The notes under the pieces are model-generated. The model searched no databases. It saw nothing but the letters and a program-made list of their open reading frames with translations, and was not told where the DNA came from. A stretch of DNA of 64,000 nucleotides. It comes from Desmodus rotundus. Its lineage: Eukaryota > Chordata > Mammalia > Chiroptera > Phyllostomidae. Location: positions 14,165,082-14,229,081 of the forward strand of contig NC_071397.1 of NCBI RefSeq assembly GCF_022682495.2. The letters are read 5' to 3'. The stretch's first letter is position 1; the number at the start of each line of letters is the position of its first letter. A program made the position numbers and the translations under genes. Shown piece after piece: positions 1 to 11,990 of this stretch.

Positions 1-589
1 AGTGCTTAAGAATAATTGCAAAGACTTCAAAGCTTCTAAAATTTACAAACTAAAAATAACACTGAAACAATGAAATGAAATCTAAATGAATGTTCCAATA
101 TGTTATGATCATGGGTTTAGAGATTCAGTGACATAAAAATGTCAATCTTACTTAAATCGATCAACATTGTAAATAAAAAAGTAACTATTTTCAACATTTT
201 TTGGTTAGAAAAGTCACTTTTAAATTTTACATGGAAATGTGAAGGACTAGGAATAGGTAGGATATTTTTGAAGAGTAATATATCATGACTTGGTCTATAA
301 AGACTTTTATAAAACTACAGGTAGAAAGCCCAATAAAAACATAGAGACTTCAGAAACAGACCCATACAAATATAGTCATCTAATCTATGCTAAAGATACC
401 CTGGCAATTCAGTGAGGAAGAAGATGATTCTTTTCAAACTGGTGCCTAATAACTGGCTATCAATAGGTTTAAAAAAACCCTTGACTTCCTATGTAAAACT
501 AATGAAGTCAATTAATACACCTACATGTGAAAGGAAAAAATATAATAATTTAGAAGGATATTAAGAGAATGCCTACATGGTCCTATGAT

Positions 590-669
590 AATTAATATTT
601 CTTTTTTTCTTTTTAAAAATTTTTTGAAATTTTAATTTTTTTATTGTTCATTGAGAATTAATATTTCTT
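590..669. repeat. 14-bp target-site duplication flanking the micro L1
   Basis: AATTAATATTTCTT occurs at 590-603 and again at 656-669 with no mismatch. The two copies exactly bracket the T-rich insert, as expected for L1 endonuclease cleavage at a TT/AAAA-like site. Confidence 0.75.
604..655 (-). mobile_element. Very short LINE-1 3'-end insertion
   Basis: About 52 bases of T-rich sequence end in TTATTGTTCATTGAG, which resembles the extreme 3' end of bat L1 read on the minus strand. It is bounded by a perfect 14-base direct repeat AATTAATATTTCTT at 590-603 and 656-669. The repeat plus the poly(A) tract (poly(T) on the plus strand) is the signature of target-primed reverse transcription that stopped almost at once. 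It lies inside an older L1. Confidence 0.7.
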
Positions 670-1425
670 AAGAGTGACACAAAAGCATTAGTCATATAGG
701 TAAAGACTGACAAACAGAACTATATTAAAAGTATAATTTTGTTTACCAAAAGACATAATAGAGAGACCATTAAATGGAGAAAATATTTGGAATACATATA
801 TCTAATTAATAACTCATATAAAGAATATATAAGCACTCCTACAAATTATTAATAAGACAATTAAAAATTGTCCAAAGACCTGAATAATCACCTCGTAAAG
901 GAAGAAAATTGACTAGCCACAAGACTATGAAAAAGAAAAAATAGAAGCTCAATCTCACTGGTCATTAAGAAAATTTACCTTAAAGTGACGATAAAATACC
1001 AATAAACTTCCATCAGCATATCTAATATTGTAAAAAATGATATCATGTATTTGATGTAGGTGGAGGAATTGGAATTGTCATACCCTGCTGGAGGGCACAC
1101 ACTTGTACAAACACTTTGGAGAACTGTGTAGCGCTCTCCGTGGCTGCACAGAGAGTGAGGGCGCCCTTGGTCATAACCTCAAAAGTAAGGTGTTCCTATG
1201 GGCTCCACTGAATAGTAACACAAGGTTGCTAGCAACATTATTTATAAAAGTTGAAAATTTGAAATAACCCAAAATACACTTGGATATTTTAGCCAAAAAA
1301 TATAGAGTTTGGTATATTCATTCAATGCGGTCATTAATATATAACAATGAAATATTAAATTTTCAGAAAAACGTAAGTATTGTTTGAAGTAAAAAACAGA
1401 AGAGCTAAAGAGAGTGAGGAACACA

Positions 1426-1616
1426 CAAAAACAAACAATAACTCTAACTTCTCTTTTATCCTCAATGTTTCCCCTGTTGGTCCAAAGTGTTCCTTTGGCT
1501 TCGTGTGGCTCTGTCAGTGTAGCTGAGAACGGTGGATTGGGTTAAATCCTTTCATTTTGTCAATAACACTGAACCCAGGAACATGAAATGGCCCGTGAGT
1601 CATAGTCACTCACAGT
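1426..1616. other. Unassigned spacer
   Basis: Unique-looking sequence between two L1 elements. No gene, RNA or repeat was recognised. Confidence 0.5.
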
Positions 1617-2183
1617 ATGCCCAAGTCCCCAATTTTTTTCTGTTTGCATGGATGTTCTTTTATTTTCATTTTAAAAGAACTTTGAATTTTCTTTTTCTTT
1701 TTTTATTTCATTTTTTTGTTGACACTATTACAAATGTTCCCATTTCCCCCCACTTTGCCCTAAATATTATTTTTCAATTACAGTTTACATTCAATATTAT
1801 TTCATATTGGTTTCAGGCGCACAGCATCGTGGGTACACAGTCACATACTTCACAGTGTTCCCCCAGATGCTTCCAGTGCCCACCTGGCCCCGTCCATAGT
1901 TGTTACAATGTAATCGACTACATTCCCTATGCTCTACTTTACATCTCTGTGACTCTTGTGTATCCCCCAATTTGTACTTTGTAATCCCCTTTGAAGTTTT
2001 TACCCAGTTTCCCAACACCCCTTCCCTCAGGCAATCACCAGTCTGCTCTCTGTGTTGATGAGTCTGTTTCATTTATTTTGTTTATTTTATTCTTTAGATT
2101 CCCCATAGAAGTGAAATCATATAATATTTGTCTTTCTCTGACTGACCTATTTCACTTAGCATAATACCCAGTTCCCCAATTTT
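1617..2183. repeat. Target-site duplication flanking the 1637-2163 L1
   Basis: ATGCCCAAGTCCCCAATTTT at 1617-1636 matches ATACCCAGTTCCCCAATTTT at 2164-2183 in 17 of 20 positions. Confidence 0.7.
1637..2163 (-). mobile_element. 5'-truncated LINE-1 3' end, antisense, with composite tail
   Basis: From about 1764 to 2163 the plus strand reads as the reverse complement of a bat L1 3' UTR (CAATTACAGTTTACATTC, 'ttcaggcgcacagcat', then 'gagtctgtttc' and 'tatttcacttagcataat' at the 5' side). The same wording recurs at 61897-62222. Between 1637 and 1763 the tail contains a second, differently worded L1 3' end ('tgttcccatttcccccc', like the element at 55165) and several A-rich runs. The whole unit is flanked by a 20-base duplication with 17 matches at 1617-1636 and 2164-2183. 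One insertion therefore carried both 3' ends, which fits read-through and 3' transduction of an adjacent old L1 tail. No intact ORF remains. Confidence 0.75.
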
Positions 2184-3545
2184 AAACTTTTTTTCCCACT
2201 GTGCACTTAGCAGTAAACATTCCCTATTGACTATCCTTACTCTCACACTGAAAGAGAACATTTCAGCAGTCAGGTGAACTTTCTTAGCTTTCATACTTTT
2301 TCCTGAGATGTTCTACTTTGACTTGCTGATTAATGAACACTTATTGAAATGATGTCTCCGGTGACTCCTGTCTGCTTCCTACCCTTTGTATTAACAGTAA
2401 ACTGATAAAAAAGGAATCTGTTAAAAAAGAATCATGCTTCTGTGACAGAAGAATACCCATTAAAAACATATTTAGAAATAATACAACAGAATATAAAACA
2501 TTTTTTAACTTGGAGGCAAAAGATATAGTGGTTTGAACTTTTCGAACGGACATGTTGGGGAGCCCTTGATTTAGATACAAGTTTTTATCTTTTACTCCTT
2601 TTCTCACCTTTTGTCTTCTTTCCCCACTAGATTTGAAACACGAAGAAGAAATGTCAGAATGTCAGTATCACCTTGAGTTCACCAGGATAGAAGCTCAAAG
2701 CACTTTTATAACCTTATGATTAGACCGTTGAGAATGTCCTTTTTGCTGTATTTTCAGAGGCTATGGAGACTTTTATTTCTTTTTATATGTGAGGCTGTGA
2801 ATATCGCCTAAAGGTTAGAGAATGAAATTTGTTTAAAATGTCCTCATTAACCCCATGTGAGCAGTCTGCCTTCAGTGGGAAATCCCATCCCTACTTTGCC
2901 GACCTGCCAGAGAGCAATCTTATGTAGAACCCCCTCTGTTAAATGGTGATCAGTTGAAAGAAGTTACCTGGGTGAGCTTTATGATATTTAATTTGGAAGG
3001 TGTTTGATATTTGTGTGGTTTTGAAAGAGTAACTCCAGGCTATGACATGATGCTCATTTTTAGTAGCAATTCCCAGGGATGGTGCTGCGTGTACAGATGT
3101 GTTTATGTGATGTTTAGCCTGGGGAATAGGGAAAATCATCATTTGATCTTTTATGGATCGCTCAACTGTGAGTTCCACTATAACCATGTTTCTTACAGGT
3201 ATAAAAACAATAGAAATGATTAAGTTTTTTCAATTATCTCCCACGAAATGTGAATTACATCTCCTACAAATTATGGATTATTAGTATATTTAATTACTAT
3301 ACATACAAATGGATACAATTTACTATAGAAATATGATTGTTTCCTGAGCATTGATTTTCCCCAAATTCCAGGCTCTCTTCCATTGCACTCACCTGTGCCC
3401 CTGGTAGGGAAGAGCAAACAGGTAAAATAGTTTGCCGTTATTGCTCTTACTGTCTGATTCCTCACCAGACATTTTGCCCAGGTATTGTTTTCTTCTCTCT
3501 TATTATCCTGCATCCAAGCAGAAACCTCTTTTGTATCATTCCTCA
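2184..3545. other. Gene-free unique sequence
   Basis: No gene, RNA or recognised repeat. The short open frames (under about 95 codons) show no domain, no codon bias, and no splice-site-bounded exon that I could defend. Confidence 0.5.
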
Positions 3546-3558
3546 AACTGTTTTTTAA

Positions 3559-3577
3559 GAAATAAATAAATAAATAA

Positions 3578-3623
<46 letters not shown>
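3559..3623. repeat. (TAAA)n / (TA)n microsatellite
   Basis: AAATAAATAAATAAATA runs directly into about 20 uninterrupted TA dinucleotides. The compound array is likely to be length-variable and may extrude or melt easily. Confidence 0.95.
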
Positions 3624-3626
<3 letters not shown>

Positions 3627-3879
3627 AGTGAGGTATTATTTGTAAGGACTCAAGGCAGTATTTCTAAAAGGTTATTGTGCTTAAGCATCACTAAAGAGGA
3701 TTTCTGCACCCCAAATTAGAGACTTTGGTTAAATAGGTAACTGGTGTGTCTTAGGAACCTCCAAGTTTATTGAGTTGTAATTTCTGAAAACATTTACGTT
3801 TCCAGCCCTTAGCCCAAACCTCCTTTTATAGCCATCTACTCAACGTGTATGCCCACAGCCGTTTATTCCTTGGACAAAT
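3624..3879. other. Unassigned spacer
   Basis: AT-rich unique sequence without a recognised feature. Confidence 0.4.
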
Positions 3880-4990
3880 ATTGAACCCCTAATATATAGG
3901 AGCTACTCTAGTTTATTGGAGGTATATCAGTAAAAAGAGCAGAACAAATTCTGCCTTTATGGACTTCCTTTCAAGCAGTAGAGATAGCCAATAAACATAG
4001 CATATTAAATAAGTAAATTCTGTGTAATGTAGGTGCTTTCAAAACAAATAAAGTAGAGTCAGTTAAGGAGGCTCAGGGATGTGAGTTTGGTGGGACAAGA
4101 TGAAAATTTTAAGTACCGTGTAAATGATAAGGCTCATTGGGAAGGAGACATTGGAACAATGATTTGAAGGACGTAAGGGACTTAGGCCTGTGTGTACACG
4201 GGGAAGGAGTATTCCAGGGAGAGGAAGGAAAGAGTGTGCGTGCAGTGGTTAAGGAATGCCAGGGTGGTTGGTATGCCTGGTGTGGACTGAGCCAGGAAGA
4301 CAGTTTTTAAGGACTTTAGCAAAGAACTAGGAAGCCATATTCTGTAAGGTCTTTTGACTCGTTGTAAGAACTTGGCATTTACTCTCATTAATATCAGGCC
4401 CCATTTAAATATTCTAAGCAGAGGAGTGACACATTCTGTCTAAAAAGACACTCTGAGTGATTTTACAAAGATCACTCTGGCTGCTGTATCAAGAGGAAAC
4501 TTGAGAAGGGCAGAGGTGGAAACAAGATCGCTCCTGCAGCTATTTGCAGGCAAGATGATGGTGGTAGCAATGGAGGTGTTAAGAAATTCTTTGACTATAC
4601 TAGATATATTTTGAAAATAGAACCCCTAGTATTTCATAAAAAAGTGAACCTAGAGTGTGAAAGAAGACAAAGATGGCTCCACATTTTTGTACTTCATAAC
4701 AGGAAAGATAAAACAGCAAATTAAATAACCTTGGTGTAAAGAATTCAGTCTTGGAATTACTGAGGCTTGAGATATCTATTGATTGCTGATTTGAGAGAAG
4801 TGGTGGATATAAGCACCTACATTTCAGAAAAAGATTTCTGAGCTAAAGATGCAAACATAGGACTTGTCGCCATTTAGAAGTGTGAAAGTAGATGTGAGTG
4901 AAAAGACAGTGAGTAGAAGAGGAAAGAATTAAGACTGAATCCTGAGGTGCTGTTGGGGTACCAGAGGACTTGACTGCTGCGTGATCCAAA
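3880..4990 (+). repeat. Ancient mammalian interspersed repeat, family not named
   Basis: The sequence reads like a long, decayed dispersed repeat seen in many mammalian genomes. Typical phrases are 'gaaggagtattccagggagaggaa' at about 4203, 'gcagaggagtgacacattctg' at about 4419, 'aagatcactctggctgctgt' at about 4467, 'gatatattttgaaaatag' at about 4603, and a closing 'ctgaatcctgaggtgctgttgggg' at about 4936. Related wording appears at 61570-61830 and at the very end of the window (about 63900-64000). I cannot assign the Repbase family from memory. It is non-coding. Confidence 0.5.
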
Positions 4991-5549
4991 GCTGGGCCTG
5001 GGCAATAGGAAGCTCCTCAGCCCCTCCCTGTCCTTGGAATGACCTTGAGAATCTCTAAATCTTGTTGTGTTTCATTTTCATTCTTTGGCATTATCATTTG
5101 TATATTATGGATAAATATTACTAATAGAATACCAATAAACATAAGAAAGAGAAGACCCTCTATTGTATAAACACTATACATTTCTGATCATATTCATCTT
5201 GGAAAAGTATCATCATCCCAAATTTCAGCTGAAAACCCTATCCATATGGTAGATTGATAATGCTCACTGGTAAAGTGTGTAGAGCACCATCTATTTTACA
5301 CATTCTTATTGGCTGAAAGCTAATGATAGCCCCCTATTACCATCAGAAAATATACTCAACAATATACAATAATGTAGTGGTGGATTTTCCCTATATGTAC
5401 TTATTAATTATGTGTATTTGGGTCTATGAGAAAATATAAATGCCAAGTGGTTAGCATAAGTAAATAAGTATGCATATAATGATTTATTTATATATCTAAT
5501 TATCAAAGACAAGGAGATTAGTAAAGAGAGAGAACAAAAACTGATCAAG
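4991..5549. other. Gene-free unique sequence
   Basis: AT-rich sequence with no supported feature. Confidence 0.45.
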
Positions 5550-5745
5550 CACCAACTTTATTCCAGGTACTATGTTATAAATATTGTGTCTTCTAATTCA
5601 TTTGATCTTTGCAAAATCCCTGAATGATGGATATGCTTATCTCCACTTTATAGGTGAGAAAAATAACTAAAAAATGTAATGTAATTTGCCAAAAATATAT
5701 GAGGGACTCACCTGAGATTCAAATCTAGGCCTTCTGAACCCAGAT
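5550..5745 (-). mobile_element. MIR SINE relic, antisense
   Basis: The stretch reads as an antisense MIR core: a 'tattccaggtactatgttataaa' start, then 'cactttataggtgagaaaa' (normally 'ttttacagatgaggaaac'), then 'gattcaaatctaggccttctgaaccc'. It is heavily decayed, as expected for a repeat older than placental divergence. Confidence 0.6.
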
Positions 5746-5854
5746 CCCATGGGTTTTTTCATGAAATTATACGAGTTGCTTTTATGGGAAGACTAACCAT
5801 TTGCTCTCTTGAGTCTAGTAGATTTATACATATTTTTCTTTGGCTTTACAAGAA

Positions 5855-5945
5855 AAATAAGGAGTAGGAGGAGATAGAGAAGGAGGATAAGGAGGACAAG
5901 GAGAATGAGGAGAAAGAAAAAATATCGAGAGGAAGAGAAAGAAGT
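5855..5945. repeat. Purine-rich (GGA/GAA) tract
   Basis: About 90 bases are almost entirely A and G, with irregular GGAGAA and AGGAGG units. This is a low-complexity polypurine tract; the opposite-strand frame it opens (Leu/Ile/Phe-rich) is an artefact of composition. Confidence 0.85.
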
Positions 5946-8900
5946 GTGTGCGTATGAATACATACTACATGAAACACAGTGGTGAGAATATAATTTGACC
6001 TTGATTGCTATGTTTTTGAATTTTGGATTTAGGGTTAATGGTGACTGGTAAATTGTAACCATTATTTGAAAAATTTTCTATATGAAGTAAGGTTGATGGT
6101 GGCTTATACACAACAGAAGGTAGCTTCTGCTTGAGACATTGGAAGATATCAGAGTCCTGAATTTGTGGACATCTTATTCATAGGAAGAAGGAATAAAGCC
6201 CCTTAGGCTTTCAGCCAACATCAGGAAGGACTGGTGCAAAGGGAGGGGCTTAAACCAGGACTCTTAGAACCGAGATAGGAATTCACATATTAACCAGTGG
6301 TGAGTTTCTGGCAATGAAGGGTAACACAAGCATCCAGGTGCAGGAACCAAGTTGAAGGTTGAGTGACCTACAGCAAAGTTGATGATAAATGAATTGCTGA
6401 GTAGTAGGAATAAAGATTCTTATATTCTCCTTCACATAGGGAAAGAAGTGTTCTACAGCTTGACAAATGTCCCACTTTCTGATGGCTCAAAATGGTGCAG
6501 GTTAATGCTCTGATCTGAACATAAGTGATTGTATTCATAATTTTCTTTCAGCTCAAGCTGATTTCACAAGAGAGACCCTGTTTTAATCTAAATTAACTTA
6601 AAAAAACTCATAAAATTTGTCAAGGTTTATAAATGGAGATATAAATAGAATTTATTATGAGGTGTATGGATAGAAATCCATATATTTTTGTAGAAATTAT
6701 ATAGAAGGAAAAGCATTGATTTCAGGGAAAAATGATTGTTTTTCCAGAAGATTTTTTATTGGTTTTCCTTTTATTTATATACTGCAGGCTTCATGGGTCT
6801 AAGATGATATTTCTGTTCAGATATTTGAGTTATGTTTCAGAAAGAGCTCCACAATACCAATTTTTACATTTTACCTACCTTTTTTTTTATTGTAAAGGCT
6901 GTCAGAGTTGCTAAAGTATGGAGATAAATGTTATTTCCACTTCTAAATAAAGTAAAAATAAATAGCAGTCATGAAATATTCATTCATTAGTGCTGTCACC
7001 TGAACTTAGAATTTCTGAAATGGATTTCCCCAGGGGAGCCTTGGAAATCTGTGTATTGGACTTGGCTACACTGCAGGACTTCCACTTAACTCAGGTAGAT
7101 AAGGGTGCTCACAAGTTCATTAAGGAGTTATTCAAAACAGAATTTGGAGCATCATGAGATGAAAACAGTCCCTATATTTTAATGTCATCAACACGAAACT
7201 CTAAGTTTTTTCATTGAACCTTGCTTGATCTGGCACTGTTTTCTACCAATAATGAAAGTCAGGATAAATAACCAACTTTGAACAACTTTCTCCGGTTTAT
7301 AATTTGTCTCCTGGATATATTAACCCTCCTTCCCAACAGCAATGGTGGGTATTTTTTTCCAGATATGCCAAAGAAGTAAATGCATTGTAAATGCTGTCTC
7401 TGTTTTGTTTAGTTTTTTAAAAAGACCTTGCAGAAGTTCAGTCATATGCCTCTGGAAGATCTCCAGCACACTTGTAGGAGAAACTGACAAGCACCTAGAA
7501 TAACTTCCCCCTAAAGTAGAGCAGAAGCTATTTCTTCAATGTCATCAAGTAAGATGTTGATTCATCACAGTTAACACATTGTTATAGAGAGGAATTTTTG
7601 CTATCTCCTTCTAACCCTTCCAAGATACACCGTATTTTCTCTTTTATGCTTAATAAAAATTATCTGAAAAACTTTAAATACATACAGGTTATTATATTGT
7701 GCTTTGTACTGGATCTAGAAGGGCTAAGGCAATTCTAGGAAAAAAGACATTTATTTAGGATTGAATGGCAGGTGTGATTATGATTTCCCAGTGAAGATTA
7801 CGAGAAAGACAGTAACTGAAATAACGTTTTTTAGGTATGCTTCTTTGGTATGCTTGTGTACTTTTAAACAGACTTTCTTCTTAGTTTTCAGATATATGGA
7901 GGTTTGACATTCTGCTTCTGAAATCATTCAACTGGTTATTTTTATTATTTTTTTCTTTTTTAGATACTTGGAAAGAACATTTATAAGGCAATGACTACTG
8001 CACACTGTTGTGTTCCAATCATCATTAATGTACTTTTTAAATACATTATCTGACTTTTTAAAAATCACAACCCATGGAAAGGAGAGAAGGCACAAGGCTA
8101 TTAAATGAGTGCCTAAATTATTTACTTGTTAAAAGAGTTCTCACTTTTAATATCCTACCTTGAAATGTAAAAACACACATTTTTAAAATGTACAGTGGAA
8201 TGTAAAAGCACACTATTTTTTTTTACATTGAAAAGTATCTCTAACCACACAGCTTCAACATATGTCAAGAAGTTTGCTACAGAATCAAACAACTGATTTT
8301 CAAGTCTCAATAGATTGCTAAACATTTCTTTAGTGCCTCATGCTGGTGGTGTGATATTATTTAACTTACTTGATTTCAGTCAAATTATATCATTTTTTCT
8401 TGTTTTGCCCCCAGAATCTGCCAAATTCGCAGACTCAGTGAAAAAAAAGTATTCCAAGCTAACAATGAGGTTGTTTGAAACCACATAGATTACGCCACTA
8501 GTTGTTTTACATCTTATTCCTTGTTTTTCTTTTATGTGGTGTTTTTTTTCCCCCTTTGAACCAGTTATTATGCTGTTAGTCAATTATGGCCATGTATTAA
8601 AAGCTTTTAGAAAGATGGTTGAAAAGAATGATTATCACTTTATAAATGGAGTGGGTGTGGTAGAGAAAAGTGAAAAGATTTACTTAACATTACAGTGCAA
8701 AGTAATAAAAACTGAAAGTAGAATCTAGTTTCTTTGGCTTTAGTTAAGTTCTCATGAAGAGAATAATCCTCACTTACTCTGTGCAATAGAAAAACTTGGC
8801 TTTACTGATGATTTTTCTCAACCAGTTGTCATGTGTGAAGTAAAAATAGCTTTATTGGGAAGAGTAGTGACTGCTCCATTCAGGGAAAATCCTTGAGTTA

Positions 8901-9111
8901 TCGGTTCCAAGAAATGGATCCAAATACTTTTCAAATCATATATGCTTGTGGATCCTAATGGCATTTTGGAACAATGAAGGCATTCCATTTGGCAAACAAT
9001 GGAGGTGAAAAGCAAGTCAGCACAAATATTTTCTTGTCAGTATAATTGCAAAGCACTCAGTGGCTTGTAATTTGTGATTACTGTGTTCATCAAAATATGT
9101 TCATGGATGCA
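5946..9111. other. Gene-free, largely unique sequence
   Basis: About 3.2 kb of AT-rich sequence. I see no gene, RNA gene, or confidently named repeat. A possible MER5-like scrap (about 7005-7065) is too short to call. Confidence 0.45.
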
Positions 9112-9160
9112 CCTTTTTTTTTTTATCCTCACCAGGGGATATGTTATTGATTTGAGACAA

Positions 9161-9201
<41 letters not shown>

Positions 9202-9363
9202 AACATCGATGTGAGCAAAAAACATCCATTGGTTGCTTCCTGTACAAGCCCCAACCAGGTGTTGAACACACAACTATGTGTATTCCCTGATTTGGAATTG
9301 AACCCACAAACTTCTAGCATGTGGCATTATGTTCCCTCAAACTGAACCAACTGGCCAGGGCTG
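9112..9363 (-). mobile_element. Bat tRNA-derived SINE (diverged VES-like), antisense
   Basis: Read on the minus strand it begins CCCTGGCCAGTTGGTTCAG (box A-like), passes GTTCAATTCCAAATCAGGG (decayed B box), and then reads 'gaagcaaccaatggatg' and 'catcgatgtttccctctctctc'. It ends in 'ctcaaatcaataacatatcc' and a poly(A) tail (poly(T) at 9113-9123). It carries a long (CT)n tract, seen as (GA)n at about 9158-9198 on the plus strand. More diverged than the SINEs at 12107 or 47839, it probably belongs to an older subfamily. No convincing target duplication was found. Confidence 0.75.
9158..9198. repeat. (GA)n microsatellite inside SINE
   Basis: About 15 GA units expanded from the pyrimidine tract of the antisense SINE. 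The Ser/Leu-rich opposite-strand frames over it are a composition artefact. Confidence 0.9.
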
Positions 9364-11525
9364 GACACATCTTAAACAGAAGTTTTGCTGTGATCACACT
9401 GCAAGGCTTTCTGTTTTATTACTTGTCCTCAGTGTTTGCGTTGCCCATGCACTGGACACATTGACTAACGTGTTTTTGTATTCACTGGTGGAGAAATGTA
9501 CTGTGGCAGGGTGAGAGAAATACAATAGCAGCAAGAAATGTAGCTTATCAGAGGGCAAATATTTGTGGCTTGACTCTTGGTCGGAAATCTAAAGTTGAAA
9601 TTTAACAAGAGCTAAGGTGGTACTTTACACAAAGCCATATGGCTGAGAGGCATCATTTGCTTTAGATTAAGCTAGAAAGGACATGGGGTGCTTCAAGTGT
9701 GCTACCCAGTATATTGAAAATGCTTTGGGCAAACAAACTTGGCTGCAAGCCTCTCTGTAAAATACTGAAACAAAATATTGGTAAATGTGTCGCTTTTAAT
9801 ATCTAAGATCATTGATATGACCTGCTAATTTACAGAGAAGTCTTCAAAATCGCTTCCCATATGGCAATAACTTGTTTCGCTTGTTGCTCAAAACTTGTAT
9901 GAAAATGCCCTTCTTTATCTCTGGGTTTTAGTTGAGGAGGCAGGATTGGAAGAAGCTGAGAAAGTGGTCTGGGGAGCAGAAGAGCTCCCTTCTGACCCGG
10001 CTCCTAACTTTGATTCAAGTTGATTCAAATTGTGCACCCTTACTGCACCTCAGTCTTCTCATCCACAGTCTCTGGGGTTGAAACAGAACTCAGAAGTGCT
10101 CTCAAACTCTGGCCCTTTGCCAAATGTCTTTAAATGTGTACTAAGGTGGAGTAGCCCAGCTTCCATTTTTCCTGTCTCTGCTGACATGGAGTTCAGGAAC
10201 AGAAGTGTCTTATCTTTGTTCTCTTTTCTCATCTTCAAGCTCATCATTTATTATGACCCCATGTTTCTCAGTAGCTGGGTAGGGTTCTGAATATTTTAAG
10301 TTGAAGAGATGCCTGCTGAAGGTATCTCTTCCTCTGTATACTGATATTGGATGATGATGATGATGATGAAGATAAACAATTGAGAAAAACAAGAGTTGAA
10401 CAAATTTTTTCTTTTAAAGGAGCAGTAAGGTTTGCCTGGGAGTGTGCACACACAGACACACACAATCAATGAAGAGCAAGAGAGGGCAAGTGTGAAAGAG
10501 AAAGAGAAACAATCAGAGAAGGAAGTGGGTTTAAATTTTAGTTCTGCCATGCGTAAGTGCTGACTATCTGCGTTACTTAGCATCTATTCTAACTTCCTTC
10601 CTGTGTGCCCTTAAACTTACATTCCCCAGACACCCTTCCAATTAAAGTCCCAAGTACAACTGAAGTCTCACCTTTAAACACCCTTACATGAAAGGTATCA
10701 CAACTAAGGAGGGGAGAGAGGCAAGACATGAGGCTTCTATTTTGTGTTCAGAGGTGGTGAAGTTTTGAAGCCCCCTCCAGAAATACTTCTTTATCAAGTA
10801 AGCAGGTTGAGTAGGCTCCATGTCATGGCAGACACATCAGCTCTCATGGTAACACAGCTTTGGAGCGTTGCATCGAGAATTCATCCATTAAAGTTCAGCA
10901 ATGGTCTGTCTCTTCAGCCTTCCTAACAGTTCTGTAGCCATTTACTATGTCATAATCAATTACTTTTTCCATAACTTTGCTAGAATTTATCGATTTTCTT
11001 CAATGAAATCCTGGCTAATTCAGTTTATAAGCTTGATATATGACATAATTTCTGTAGATCTATGTTTATTCCCCTGTAAAATATGAACAAAATCAAAATA
11101 TTTTATAAAATTGTTGTTCTTTGCAATAAATAAGACAGTATATATGAAGTACTTAGCACAATGATGAACATATTAAGCATTCAATAAATACTTGGTATTG
11201 CCATAATTATTACTCTAAAAAGGTGGAAGGAAATAGCATAACTCTTCTCTTCTAGCTATGTCCTGATGCATCACACACACGCACCCTCAAACCTGGTAAT
11301 GTAAAATAATTATTTTATCATGTTACAAATTCTATTGTTTAGGGATTCAGAAAGACATACAGGGTTGCTTATCTCTGCTCCAGAACATCTGAGGCTCCAG
11401 CTCAGAGGACTTAAAGGCAGAGAGGATTCAACGGCAGGCAGGGCACCATTTTTATCTGAAAATGCATTCACTCACAAGTCCAGCATCTGAACTTGAGGGA
11501 CAGCAAACCACAGCACACACACATA
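9364..11525. other. Gene-free unique sequence
   Basis: No gene or named element. A short (GAT)n run lies at about 10350-10370. Four overlapping small frames around 10030-10583 have low-complexity (His, Ser, Ile) translations from this run and are not credible. Confidence 0.45.
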
Positions 11526-11642
11526 CAGGGGAGGGCAAAAGTAGGTTTACAGTTGTAGGACAATAATCGATAAACACTAACACAAGACTAAACTCTGTGT
11601 TTCATGTACTCACAGCTGCAAATGTACTTTTGCCAGCCCCTG
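11526..11642. mobile_element. Small terminal-inverted-repeat transposon (MITE)
   Basis: A 117-bp element starts CAGGGGAGGGCAAAAGTAGG and ends in TTTGCCAGCCCCTG. The terminal inverted repeats extend about 27-30 bases with roughly six mismatches. A TA dinucleotide lies directly before the left end (11524-11525); the matching right-hand TA is not preserved. The interior has no coding capacity, so this is a non-autonomous element. The TA target suggests the Tc1/mariner superfamily, although a CAGGG start also occurs in other superfamilies. Confidence 0.65.
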
Positions 11643-11739
11643 CCTTTCTCGGTGTGGCTGAGCTGCACAGAGCGTACGGCAGCCTTCATGGTAGCTCCGG
11701 GAAAAATTCCTCAGCACAATCTCAGCAAGCCAAAGTTTA

Positions 11740-11990
11740 CAGTATGTCCCAAAAAATTAATATACTATGAATAAATAGAGTTTATCCCAGAAACGCAAGG
11801 TTGATACAAGATTTAAAATTTCAGTGAATAGACAGATTCTCAAGTGGAAGATAATTTTGAAGAAATAGATGGATATTTTCTACAAAATAAAACATGTATA
11901 ATACTGGACAAAATTTTCAAAAGCAACCGTTGTCGAGCTCTGAAAGTCAATGAAAGACATACCAAAAATTTGGCAGTATTTATTTTTGGA
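11740..11990 (+). mobile_element. LINE-1 ORF2 fragment, sense
   Basis: Text such as 'gagtttatcccagaaacgcaaggttg' and 'agaaatagatggatattttctacaaaataaaa' corresponds to the L1 ORF2 reverse-transcriptase region following the 'GFIPGMQGWF'-type motif. Short, decayed and frameshifted. Confidence 0.55.

Larger units (their letters stand above)
215..1425 (+). mobile_element. Old LINE-1 ORF2/3' relic, sense
   Basis: The stretch follows the 3' third of mammalian L1 ORF2 in the sense direction. It has the region encoding the RNA-binding C-terminal part (text resembling 'acaatttaaaaatggacaaaagac', then the conserved motif around a lost start of 'ggaactctcatacattgctggtgg' at 1070-1100) and the tail region that normally reads 'ggaatactattcagcaataaaaa' near 1320-1350. 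Many stops and small indels break the frame, so nothing can be expressed. The degree of decay suggests an L1M-age element inserted before bats diversified. A 52-bp later insertion lies at 604-655. Subfamily cannot be named by eye. Confidence 0.8.

Noticed and set aside
1532..1984. 150-codon plus-strand frame rich in Phe
   Set aside because: It lies largely across an antisense L1 3' UTR and its T-rich tail; the Phe richness comes from T runs.
5793..6062. Leu/Ile-rich membrane-like small protein on the minus strand
   Set aside because: Translation of a GGA/GAA polypurine tract. Hydrophobicity is a composition artefact.
9156..9200. Possible CRISPR-like or regularly spaced repeat
   Set aside because: It is a simple (GA)n tract inside a SINE. 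There are no spacer units, and the host is a mammal.
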